The notes under the pieces were generated by a model. The model saw nothing but the letters and a program-made list of their open reading frames with translations. It was not told the origin of the DNA and did no database searches. Source: Saprospiraceae bacterium (lineage in GTDB: Bacteria > Bacteroidota > Bacteroidia > Chitinophagales > Saprospiraceae). Taken from it: 64,000 nucleotides of DNA. Numbering within the stretch: the first letter of the stretch is position 1; every line of letters starts with the position of its first letter. The stretch lies in contig JALHQW010000011.1 in NCBI GenBank assembly GCA_022841745.1, positions 62,001 to 126,000 of the forward strand. Direction: 5' to 3'. Both the position numbers and the translations under genes were made by a program. This document shows positions 32,431-40,554 of the stretch, one piece after another.

Positions 32431-33417
32431 ATGAAATCATTTGAAAACAAGCGCCGCCAGTTCTTGCAACTTAGCTTGGGCGCTACCGCTGGCATCCTCA
32501 CCACAGGCATCGGCTGCCAAAACGCCAACGGTGAAAACGGCGCAACGACTGCCGCCGCCTGTAATACCACACCTGAACAAGACCTCGGCCCCTTCTACCC
32601 GCACGTGAAAAACGGCGACGGTGACGTAGACTTGACTACCATCAAAGGCAAAACCGGGCAAGCCGAAGGCGAGGCCATCCTCGTGCGGGGCAAGGTCACT
32701 GACGAAAACTGCCAACCCATAGAGGGTGCTTTGGTCGAAATCTGGCAGGCCAACAAGCACGGGCGCTACTCCCACGAGGGCGACACGAACAACGCCATCC
32801 CGCTCGACCCCAACTTCGAGGGCTGGGGCGAAATGCGCACCGGGGCCGATGGCAGTTATGGCTTCAAGACCATCAAGCCCGGCAAGTACGCCGTCAGCGA
32901 TGCCGATTGGCGCACGCCGCATATCCATTTCAAAATCAGCCGAAGGGGCTTCCACGAAGTGGTCACGCAAATGTATTTTGAAGGGGAGGAACTGAACGAA
33001 ACCGATATGGTAATGCTTGAAATCCCGGAAGAGGAGCGGGCACAGTTCATCCTTTCACCGAAGGATGAAAAAGGCATCCCTGTTTATAATTTCAACCTTG
33101 CACTGCGCAAAGTGACGACGCTTGCTGAGCACTTGGCCGCATTGGATGCATGTGTTGGCAGCTATGATTTGGTATTGGAAGGCGAAGAACCGAAGCAGTA
33201 CAATGTGCGACGGGACGGCAACCAACTCTACCTCGAAATGGAGGACTATACTTCCGTGGAACTTAAAATGGGGGGCAAGGACGAGTATTTGGCCAAGCCA
33301 ATTTCCCGACGCTGCATTTTCAACCGATCAGCTGATGGCTCGGTGGAAAGTTTGACCTTCAAAAGAACGGACAAAGCGATGGATTCATCGCCACAGATTG
33401 CCATACGGTTGCCATAA
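32431..33417 (+). CDS. Intradiol ring-cleavage dioxygenase, exported lipoprotein-like
   Basis: The start at 32431 gives 328 residues. The N-terminus has a twin-arginine-type motif (NKRRQFLQLSLGATAGILTT) and then a lipobox-like TGIGC, so Tat export with lipidation is likely. The catalytic core (about 55-235) matches the protocatechuate 3,4-dioxygenase fold: EQDLGPFYPH, EGALVEIWQANKHGRYSHEG with Y113, KPGKYAVSDADWRTPHIHFK with Y153, H164 and H166. These are the expected Tyr2His2 ligands of the non-haem Fe(III). About 90 C-terminal residues form an extra small domain (LAALDACVGSYDLVLEGEEP, SVELKMGGKDEYL) that looks like a DUF3471-type beta domain. It probably opens a catechol-like ring outside the cytoplasm; the substrate is unknown. 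Confidence 0.85.
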   Translation: MKSFENKRRQFLQLSLGATAGILTTGIGCQNANGENGATTAAACNTTPEQDLGPFYPHVKNGDGDVDLTTIKGKTGQAEGEAILVRGKVTDENCQPIEGALVEIWQANKHGRYSHEGDTNNAIPLDPNFEGWGEMRTGADGSYGFKTIKPGKYAVSDADWRTPHIHFKISRRGFHEVVTQMYFEGEELNETDMVMLEIPEEERAQFILSPKDEKGIPVYNFNLALRKVTTLAEHLAALDACVGSYDLVLEGEEPKQYNVRRDGNQLYLEMEDYTSVELKMGGKDEYLAKPISRRCIFNRSADGSVESLTFKRTDKAMDSSPQIAIRLP

Positions 33418-33560
33418 ATCCAGGACGGGTAGCTGTTCGGAGGTGACGTCACGGGCATTGCCCTCTGAATCGGATTCGGCAAATGGCTACGCAAAAGGAG
33501 CCGCTGGGCTTGAGTTTATCGAAATCACCAACCATGAGGTGATCTGGAAGCTGTGAGCTT
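33418..33560 (+). other. Short gap, possible gene 3' remnant
   Basis: A frame open across the gap ends ...AGLEFIEITNHEVIWKL-stop at 33557. This looks like the last residues of a lost coding sequence. There is no start and no family assignment. Confidence 0.2.
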
Positions 33561-34565
33561 TCAGCCTGCGCTCCTCCGAACCCGCACCGCAAACGCTTCT
33601 GCTGGGTTTTTTACCAACAACCTTTCGATATGCCTTGATTTGAAGCCCTTCCTTTCCAGCAATGGGACAAGTTTTTGAAAAATATTCGTGTAGCCGACGA
33701 TGTTATCCCCGGTCGGCTTTTCTGGGTCGTACCAACCGGCATCGTGCGAGATGAGCACCCGGTGCAGGCAGTCGTTGGCTTTGAGCGTGTCGAGCCAGTT
33801 GGCATAGTTTTCAAAATCGCCCCAGCCGATGCCATCGAGGCTGACCCAAGTGCCCAGCTTGGCAGCTTGGGTGTAGGTGTGTTTTTTCAGTTCCCCTTGT
33901 GCATGTACCCATACAAAGGCATCCGGCTGGATACCCATTTTTTGCAAAACGGCTATTTGCCCGAAAGCAGCCACAGCAGGGCCTGTATGCGAACAGATGG
34001 TCAAGCCCGTTTCGAGGTGGGCCAGTCCTGCCGCCGTGATTAGCTTGGTTTCCAGTTCGGAGAGCTCGCCGCCGTTCACCCCGATTTTCATAAAACCGGG
34101 TTTGATGCCCGTGCCGTCAATTCCATTCTTTGCCTCAGCAACCCACCTCGCCGCCAACTGCTCGGCAGTTTCCGTGAATGCCCATTCGGGCAAGAACTTG
34201 TAGCCAACGGCACCGTAATAGCCCGTGTTGGTGAGGATGTTGATGCCCGTTTTCTCCGACAGGATTTTGAAAAGGCGCACGTCACGCCCTATGAATTCGG
34301 GCGTACAGTCAAGGATTGTCTGCACGCCCTGTGCCTTTGCTTCGAGCAAGTGAGGCAGTATTTTTACTACCACGGTATCCAAGTCCCAACGGTCGGTGCT
34401 GATTTTGTCCGCCCCGATGAAGTCCACCAAGAAATGCTCGTGGACGAGGGTAGTGCCCATTTTGGCAGCGGGCATCTCGCCACGGATGGTGACCACATGG
34501 GGCTTGCGGGGCTTGAAGGCCAGCAAGCCGAGGCTGGATAAGATGAAATGGCGGCGGGTAAGCAT
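33561..34565 (-). CDS. Phosphotriesterase-family metal hydrolase
   Basis: A 334-residue protein. MLTRRHFILSSLGLLAF at the start is a twin-arginine-like signal. The body follows the phosphotriesterase/lactonase TIM barrel. It has the metal pair H42-x-H44 (LVHEHFLVD), a Lys in PGFMKIGVNG that is usually carboxylated, ICSHTGPA (third His), WVHAQGE (fourth His) and LISHDAGW (the metal-binding Asp of the family). Known members hydrolyse lactones, carboxyl esters or phosphotriesters. The substrate here is not determined, though a lactonase acting after ring cleavage by the neighbouring dioxygenase is conceivable (inference). It is convergent with that dioxygenase. On the minus strand a TAACTTCG box lies about 4 nt before the start codon, suggesting a leaderless message. 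Confidence 0.8.
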   Translation of the reverse strand: MLTRRHFILSSLGLLAFKPRKPHVVTIRGEMPAAKMGTTLVHEHFLVDFIGADKISTDRWDLDTVVVKILPHLLEAKAQGVQTILDCTPEFIGRDVRLFKILSEKTGINILTNTGYYGAVGYKFLPEWAFTETAEQLAARWVAEAKNGIDGTGIKPGFMKIGVNGGELSELETKLITAAGLAHLETGLTICSHTGPAVAAFGQIAVLQKMGIQPDAFVWVHAQGELKKHTYTQAAKLGTWVSLDGIGWGDFENYANWLDTLKANDCLHRVLISHDAGWYDPEKPTGDNIVGYTNIFQKLVPLLERKGFKSRHIERLLVKNPAEAFAVRVRRSAG

Positions 34566-35001
34566 TGGGCGAAGTTAAGTAACGGGGGCGAAATAACATA
34601 CCCATTTAGGCGGTGTCCCTGTCTGCCGACATGCAGGTTTTCGGCGCATACGTTTCGGTGGAAGATGGTAGTGGTGGAGCAGAATAGTGCTATGCTGCAT
34701 CAAGTCGCCGTTTTCATTCTCGATGTAACACAAAGGAGTTTACGGAAGTGATTGTGCCGAATTGACACGTATCTCATGGGAGTCAATCATCCTTGATTTA
34801 GGCAGCTTTCTTAATAATTTTTACGCCAAAATTACACTCACTCACCTAAAAAGCTATCTTTGGCTTGGCCCAAGCATCATTCTAGCTTGATGTACAACCT
34901 TTTGAGACAATTTACACAGTACCCTTACTTGGATCAATGCTTTGATGAACCCCGTGAGACTAGTTGTTGAATAGTTTAGTCAAAAAAAATTAGAAACTTC
35001 C
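34566..35001. other. 436-bp intergenic region, no gene seen
   Basis: I find no coding pattern. A perfect -7 box TATCTTTG occurs at 34855-34862 on the plus strand, but no plus-strand gene follows it. The region is moderately AT-rich and carries no obvious repeat. Confidence 0.4.
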
Positions 35002-37707
35002 TCAAAACAACTTCCCCTGCCCCCCCTCGTCAAAATCAATCGTATCCCCCACATGTAGCTTCGAGTTGTCCTCCTTCTTGGGCTCCGAAGTTTTGCCCTT
35101 TTCTCCTTTAGGGGGCTGGGGGGCACTTCCAACTTTCTCCTCCAACTCCTTCACTCCCGTCAACTTTTGGTCGCTCAACCGGTTGCCAGCAGCCTTCCAG
35201 CCCTTCACGTCCATGAACTCGCCGATACTCACCTCGCCGTCCAGCTTTTTGCCCTTTAGCTTCACACTGTACATGATGCGGGGGTTCTCCTTCACCGAGG
35301 CAAAGAACAGCTTCGAGTTCTTATGGTCGCTCAGGTAACTGAACCTCTCGCCGAGTTTGGAGGTCTCGATTTTGAAGCGCTTCACCATTGTCCACTCCTT
35401 GTTTCCATCGAAATAGACGGCGTTCACCACCTGTTCTGGGTCGAACTTGCCGATGTGGAGCATCGTGTTCACGTCGTAGCGGCGGGTGAGGTCGAAGTCG
35501 TTGAGTTCGTAAGTGCCATCGTTCCATAGCACCATGATGAGGTCGCCAGTGTCGAAGGCACCGAGGTACTTCGCCCGCTCGTCGGTGGTAAGGCGGCCCG
35601 ACACCTCGTCCATATAGACCTTGATGGCGCCGATGGTGCTTTGCCCGGCCTCCTTCAGTTCCACTTTTTTGATGGGGTACTTGGTCACGATATTGCCCTG
35701 AGAGCCACGGCCTTTTATCTCCAAATCGGCGAAGCCGTAGTCGAATACCTTGATACGGGCAGGGCTGCTGGCGCTAAGGGTAATCTTCACGAGTTCCGCC
35801 TCGCCGTTCGGGTTGGCGCTGAAATAGAGGCATTTGGAGTTGGGGTTGCCCATCGTCAGGTCGTACTCTTTGTCACGGGTGATAGCCGTCACATTGAAGC
35901 GCTTGGCCTTGCTCACGCCGCTCTTGGCATCCACGTAAATCATGTTGTAGGTCGTGCGCTCATCATTCTTTTTCCACACGTCCACATGGATGATGTCCTT
36001 GCCCACGAAGGTTTTGTCGGCGATGCGGGTCACGACCATTTTCCCGTCCTTTCGGAACACGATGATGTCGTCAATGTCCGAGCAGTCGCAGACGAACTCG
36101 CCGTCTTTTTTCAGGCCCATGCCCACGAAGCCTTCCTTGCGATCAACGTAGAGCTTGGCGTTGTTGGCCACTACTGCCGACACTTGGATGGTCTCGAAGC
36201 CGCCGGAAATGGTGGTGCGGCGCTCCCGTCCCTTGCCGTATTTGTCGAGCAAATTCTGGAAATACGCTACCGCAAACTCGGTTAGGTGCGCCAAGTGGTG
36301 CTCCGTGTCCTCCAGTTCTTCGATGAGCCTTTCGATGAGTTCATCCGCCTTGAAAGCGTTATATTTTGAAATGCGCTTGATGCGGATTTCGGTCAAACGG
36401 CTAATGTCGTCGTCCGTTAGTTCCCTGAAAAGCTTCAACCTTTTATCACCCCCAGCCCCTGAAGGGGAGTTTTGGTCGGAAGGGGTCGCCACGTATTTGC
36501 GAAGCTCCCGATAAATCACCGCAATGACCTCCTCCCAGCTTTCGCATTCCTCTATTTGGTGGTAAATGCGGTTTTCGATGAAGATTTTTTCAAGGCTGGC
36601 AAAAAGCCATTTCTCCTCCAGTTCCTTGCGCTTGATTTCGAGTTCCTGCCGCAGGAGGTCCTTGGTGTTTTCGGTGGAAATGCGCAGGATTTCCTCCACC
36701 GTTGTGAAAATCGGCTTGTCGTCGGTTATGATGCAGGCGTTGGGCGATATGCTCACCTCGCAGTCGGTGAAGGCGTAGAGGGCGTCTATCGTCACGTCGG
36801 GCGAGGTGCCGGGCATCAGCTCGATGGCGATTTCGACCTCGGCGGCGGTGTTGTCGTCAATCTTTTTGATTTTGATTTGGCCCTTTTCCACCGCCTTGCC
36901 GATGCTCTCGGCGAGGGAGACGGTCGTGACGCCATAGGGCAGTTCCTTTATCAAAATCAGGTGCTTGTCCGCCTTCTCTATCTTGGCCCTGACCTTCACC
37001 TTGCCACCCCGGTGGCCGCTGTTGTAGTCGGTCACGTCAATGCTGCCGCCGGTCATGAAATCCGGGTAGATTTTGACTTTTTTATCTTTTAAAATATCAA
37101 TGCTGGCCTTGCACAGCTCAATGAAATTATGCGGCAGAATCTTGGTGCTGAGGCCCACGGCGATACCGTCCGTACCTTGCGCCAAGATGAGCGGGAACTT
37201 CATCGGCAGGTTTACTGGCTCCCGTTTCCGACCATCGTAGCTGAGCGACCAGACAGTGGTTTGGTTGTTGAAGGCCACTTCCAGCGCAAACTTGGTGAGA
37301 CGTGCCTCGATATAACGAGAGGCTGCCGCAGAGTCGCCGGTGCGGTAGTCGCCCCAGTTTCCTTGGGTGTCAATCAGCAGTTCTTTTTGCCCGATGTTTA
37401 CAAGCGCATCGCCAATGGCAGCGTCGCCGTGCGGGTGGTACTGCATCGTGTTCCCGATGATATTGGCCACTTTGTGGTAGCGCCCGTCGTCCTTTTCGTA
37501 CATGGCGTGCAGGATACGCCGCTGCACGGGTTTTAGTCCATCCTCAATAGCGGGCACGGCCCTTTCGAGGATGACGTAGCTGGCATAGTCGAGGAAGTAG
37601 TTCTCGTACATGCCGGAGATGGTGACGACGTGGCCTTCGGCATGGGTGCCGTTGGCGCCGTTATAGCCGGGGGTGCCGTCTGCGTTGCTATTTGGTGATG
37701 TTGCCAT
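35002..37707 (-). CDS. parC: DNA topoisomerase IV subunit A (ParC/GyrA family)
   Basis: A 901-residue type IIA topoisomerase A subunit. The breakage-reunion domain (about 30-480) has ERAVPAIEDGLKPVQRRILH, GNTMQYHPHGDAAIGDALV, and the catalytic tyrosine Y132 in SAAASRYIEARL. The C-terminal half has pinwheel-like strands (FVGMGLKKDGEF, IDDIIVFRKDGKMVVTRIAD) and ends in a charged low-complexity tail rich in Lys/Glu. The GyrA-box pattern is not obvious. That and the divergent N-terminus favour ParC, the Bacteroidota topo IV A subunit of this length, over GyrA. It acts on chromosome decatenation with ParE, which is not in this window. The start codon lies one base from the stop codon of the AT-rich protease gene upstream. 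Confidence 0.85.
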   Translation of the reverse strand: MATSPNSNADGTPGYNGANGTHAEGHVVTISGMYENYFLDYASYVILERAVPAIEDGLKPVQRRILHAMYEKDDGRYHKVANIIGNTMQYHPHGDAAIGDALVNIGQKELLIDTQGNWGDYRTGDSAAASRYIEARLTKFALEVAFNNQTTVWSLSYDGRKREPVNLPMKFPLILAQGTDGIAVGLSTKILPHNFIELCKASIDILKDKKVKIYPDFMTGGSIDVTDYNSGHRGGKVKVRAKIEKADKHLILIKELPYGVTTVSLAESIGKAVEKGQIKIKKIDDNTAAEVEIAIELMPGTSPDVTIDALYAFTDCEVSISPNACIITDDKPIFTTVEEILRISTENTKDLLRQELEIKRKELEEKWLFASLEKIFIENRIYHQIEECESWEEVIAVIYRELRKYVATPSDQNSPSGAGGDKRLKLFRELTDDDISRLTEIRIKRISKYNAFKADELIERLIEELEDTEHHLAHLTEFAVAYFQNLLDKYGKGRERRTTISGGFETIQVSAVVANNAKLYVDRKEGFVGMGLKKDGEFVCDCSDIDDIIVFRKDGKMVVTRIADKTFVGKDIIHVDVWKKNDERTTYNMIYVDAKSGVSKAKRFNVTAITRDKEYDLTMGNPNSKCLYFSANPNGEAELVKITLSASSPARIKVFDYGFADLEIKGRGSQGNIVTKYPIKKVELKEAGQSTIGAIKVYMDEVSGRLTTDERAKYLGAFDTGDLIMVLWNDGTYELNDFDLTRRYDVNTMLHIGKFDPEQVVNAVYFDGNKEWTMVKRFKIETSKLGERFSYLSDHKNSKLFFASVKENPRIMYSVKLKGKKLDGEVSIGEFMDVKGWKAAGNRLSDQKLTGVKELEEKVGSAPQPPKGEKGKTSEPKKEDNSKLHVGDTIDFDEGGQGKLF

Positions 37708-37708
37708 T

Positions 37709-38581
37709 TTATTTCCCTGTTCTCTGAATCAATGTAATTAAATCTTGAACCCAATCAAAAGACATTCCAACAGAGTAGCCCGAATTACTCCATTCAATAT
37801 TTTCAATTTTGAAATTTTGATTTACCCATTTCTCTTCATACGGAATGAATTCTGTCACGAGTCCAATTAGTTCAATTTTCATAGTTTCAATATTTACTTG
37901 CACTACAGGACCTCCACTGTTACCTCCATATGATGGGCAATCAATAATTATTGATTTTTGATTTTTATTTCTTCCAGCAACAATCCCTTTTCGAATGAGA
38001 GGTTTAGAAAAATCGTATTGAGGGCTGTTTCTCAACCCGAGTGATTTTGGATAACCAAAAATGAATACATCATTAGTAATTCCAACCTTGGGATAGGCTG
38101 TTACATCCGCTGTTACAAATTGATGAACTGTGGCGTTTTGACCGATTCTATCAACAAACTTTCTGTAATCAACATGTGCGTATCCTTCATTGGAAAGATT
38201 GCCAATTCTTACGACAGCAATGTCGCTTTCAGTATTAAAAAGCAACTCCTTTTTGAAATAAAGTTGTCTCAAATTTAGTCTAATCATTTTTCTCTCTTCA
38301 ACCTCCGGGTTCCTAGAGTAGAAGGATAGAGTTACAAGGGAATCAATAAGATTGTATTCTGCCCTATTGGTTAAAGGATTGATTTGAGGCGGAGCAAAAA
38401 CATGACTAGCTGTCACAAAATATAAGTAAAGAGAATCGGAGTAGAAAAAACCTGAACCTGATGAACCGTTAGGAAATTCCACAAGAACTGCATAAGAGTT
38501 GGAGAACTTATCTAAAGAATATTGACTGAAGGCTGATATTGCCGTAATAAGTATGATGGATAAGAATACGTACTTTTTCAT
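37709..38581 (-). CDS. Secreted trypsin-like serine protease
   Basis: The start at 38581 (MKKYVFLSIILITAISAFSQ) gives a signal peptide and 290 residues; an in-frame ATG five codons upstream is less likely. A chymotrypsin/trypsin-like triad is visible: H60 in FVTASHVF, D120 in TESDIAVVRI, and S222 in SYGGNSGGPVV. The product is expected in the periplasm or outside. There is no PDZ domain, unlike DegP/HtrA. The gene is markedly AT-richer than parC, whose ATG follows after a single base. It has therefore been inserted directly ahead of an essential gene without separating it, and may supply its transcription. Substrate unknown. Confidence 0.8.
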   Translation of the reverse strand: MKKYVFLSIILITAISAFSQYSLDKFSNSYAVLVEFPNGSSGSGFFYSDSLYLYFVTASHVFAPPQINPLTNRAEYNLIDSLVTLSFYSRNPEVEERKMIRLNLRQLYFKKELLFNTESDIAVVRIGNLSNEGYAHVDYRKFVDRIGQNATVHQFVTADVTAYPKVGITNDVFIFGYPKSLGLRNSPQYDFSKPLIRKGIVAGRNKNQKSIIIDCPSYGGNSGGPVVQVNIETMKIELIGLVTEFIPYEEKWVNQNFKIENIEWSNSGYSVGMSFDWVQDLITLIQRTGK

Positions 38582-38656
38582 TTTTTGACTATGCATTTGC
38601 TGAATTTTTAAGTGATTGCATTTTGATTGGTAATCTTAATCAGGAGGGACATTGTC

Positions 38657-39670
38657 CTATGAAAGTTCTTGTCTGATAATGCTTATTTCCCGCTCCAACT
38701 CCCTCGCCAATTCCTCTTCCGTGGGAAGGTAGAGCTTGTATTTTGCTGCAAACAATTGCCTACTTTCCTCTAGCATAGAATACTTGACGATGGCCTCGTT
38801 TTTTTCTGAACAAAGGATGACGCCTATGGTCGGGTTGTCGCCTTCTACTTTCATATTTTGCTCGACCCAACGCACGTAAGTATCCATCTGGCCGATGTCC
38901 TGATGGGTCAGTTCCCCGATTTTCAGGTCGGCAAGAAAAAAACATTTGAGGATATAATTGTAAAAAACGAGGTCAATGAAGAAGTGCTTGCCGTCTAGCG
39001 AAATGCGTTTTTGGCGGGCAACGAAGCTGAACCCCTTGCCAAGTTCCAGCATGAAATCCTGCAAGTGTTGAATCAAGGCGGCTTCGAGGTCTTTTTCCAA
39101 AAAAGCCTTGCCTGGCTCAAGGCCTAGCCATTCCCAAACGTAAGGGTCTTTGATGAAATCTTCTGGCTGCAATTTTTGCTGCCCAGTTTCAGCCTCCTGC
39201 ACGACTGGTTTTTTGTCTTGGCTGGAAAGTAGCCGTTCAAAGTAAAAAGAGTTGATTTGCCGCTCCAGTTGGCGTGTGCTCCACTGGCATTCAACGGCTT
39301 CTTTTTCGTAGAAGTCTCGTGCAACTTGGTTTTGGACTTTTAGAAGGAGGCGGTAGTGGGTCCATGATAAATTAACACGCGGCGCGTGTTGATTTTGGAA
39401 AAGCAGGTAGAACTTCCTAAAATATTGCAAATTTGAAACAGTAAAACCTTGCCCAAAATCAACTGTCAACTGTTTGGAAAGCTCACGAAGCAGGTTCTCT
39501 CCATAAAAAGCCCTTGCACTCCCTCCCTGTTCCTCCTCCACAATCATCCGTCCGATGTGCCAATACGTCTGCACCATGGCCGAGTTGGCCATTGCCCAAG
39601 TCTTCCGGCGAGCCTCCACGATGAGGTTGCGGATGCTTTCGTAAAATTCGATTTTTTGCACTGCAGACAT
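38657..39670 (-). CDS. YhcG-type DUF1016 PD-(D/E)XK nuclease-family protein
   Basis: A 337-residue protein. The N-terminal DUF1016_N helical domain (about 5-140) has ARRKTWAMANSAMVQTYWHI, GRMIVEEEQGG, LRELSKQLTVDFGQGFTVSN, LQYFRKFY. The C-terminal half is a PD-(D/E)XK-like nuclease domain: AALIQHLQDFMLELGKGFSF, DGKHFFIDLVFYN, FLADLKIGE, with Glu, Asp and D-x-K in order. YhcG proteins are known from restriction-linked and mobile loci; their action is not well defined. A TAATTTTG box (plus-strand bases 39676-39683) lies 5 nt before the start codon, so the transcript is probably leaderless. A truncated relative lies at 54856-55176. Confidence 0.85.
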   Translation of the reverse strand: MSAVQKIEFYESIRNLIVEARRKTWAMANSAMVQTYWHIGRMIVEEEQGGSARAFYGENLLRELSKQLTVDFGQGFTVSNLQYFRKFYLLFQNQHAPRVNLSWTHYRLLLKVQNQVARDFYEKEAVECQWSTRQLERQINSFYFERLLSSQDKKPVVQEAETGQQKLQPEDFIKDPYVWEWLGLEPGKAFLEKDLEAALIQHLQDFMLELGKGFSFVARQKRISLDGKHFFIDLVFYNYILKCFFLADLKIGELTHQDIGQMDTYVRWVEQNMKVEGDNPTIGVILCSEKNEAIVKYSMLEESRQLFAAKYKLYLPTEEELARELEREISIIRQELS

Positions 39671-39675
39671 TGCGG

Positions 39676-39683
39676 CAAAATTA
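39676..39683 (-). promoter_or_regulatory. -7 box of the YhcG-type gene
   Basis: On the minus strand the sequence reads TAATTTTG, matching TAnnTTTG, and ends 5 nt before the ATG at 39670. Transcription would start at or next to the start codon. Confidence 0.5.
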
Positions 39684-39952
39684 ACAATTCCCCCAATTCT
39701 ATTTCAACAAAATGTTTTAAAAATAAAAACAAAATCACGCCCCATCCATCCTTGGCCCTTCATTTCCCTCAAAATGTCAACTTACCGACCCAAACGCCTA
39801 CCAATTTTCCAGAATAACTCCCTACCTTTCCCCCATTATTGAGAAAAAGCGGCCAAGGCAGCCGCAGCTACGCAGCAATCATCCGTCTCATCACGTTGTT
39901 ACACTGGCCGACTAAGCAGTGGAGCCGTAAGGGGCACAATCAGCAAACTTGC

Positions 39953-40552
39953 ATGGATATTGCACTAACCTTCACCTCCGACGATTTATCCCTTCGGGAA
40001 AGTCACCTCATCGAAGCTTGCCTCCGCAAAGAGCGCTGGGCACAAAAGGTACTTTACGAAGAGCATTATCCCAAGATGATGGGCGTCTGCCTGCGCTACG
40101 CAGGCAATCAGGACGAGGCGCTCGACATCATGCACGAAGGCTTCATCAAGGTGTTCAAGAACCTTGGAAAGTACGAGCCGGGCACCTCCCTCAACTCTTG
40201 GATTCGCCGAATCATGGTCAATACGGCTATTGACTACTACCGCAAAGTGGTACGCCGCCGCACCGAGGACATCGAAACGGCCTACCACCTCAGCGTACCA
40301 GATGCCGATGCGCTCTCACAACTGACAGAACAAGAAATATTGGAAGCCGTGCAGGCACTGACCCCCGCTTACCGGGCGGTGTTCAACCTGTACATACTCG
40401 AAGGCTACTCTCACAGGGAAATAGCCGACCTGCTCAACATCACCGAAAGCACCTCCCGTTCTAATCTCGTTAAAGCACGTACCAAGTTACAGGAAGCGTT
40501 GCTCCGCAAGAACCCCTCGCTGAGCACCGCAGCATTTACCGACGAATCATAG
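39953..40552 (+). CDS. ECF-type RNA polymerase sigma factor
   Basis: The start at 39953 (MDIALTFTSDDLSLRESHLI) is preferred over an upstream in-frame one because family similarity begins there; the product is 199 residues. Sigma region 2 spans about 28-95 (LYEEHYPKMMGVCLRYAGNQ, EALDIMHEGFIKVFKNLGKY, the last part being the -10 recognition helix). Region 4 spans about 130-185 (ALTPAYRAVFNLYILEGYSH, REIADLLNITESTSRSNLVK). The next gene starts three bases after the stop, and its N-terminal cytoplasmic part plus single membrane helix resembles an anti-sigma or sensor arrangement. Extracytoplasmic stress control is therefore likely (inference). Confidence 0.9.
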   Translation: MDIALTFTSDDLSLRESHLIEACLRKERWAQKVLYEEHYPKMMGVCLRYAGNQDEALDIMHEGFIKVFKNLGKYEPGTSLNSWIRRIMVNTAIDYYRKVVRRRTEDIETAYHLSVPDADALSQLTEQEILEAVQALTPAYRAVFNLYILEGYSHREIADLLNITESTSRSNLVKARTKLQEALLRKNPSLSTAAFTDES

Positions 40553-40554
40553 CA

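Noticed and set aside
34855-34862. Perfect TATCTTTG -7 box on the plus strand
   Set aside because: No plus-strand gene follows before the minus-strand parC. It is listed only as part of the intergenic region.
35641-37536. Several plus-strand open frames opposite parC
   Set aside because: All lie inside the parC coding sequence, which is unambiguous. None has a motif or start signal.
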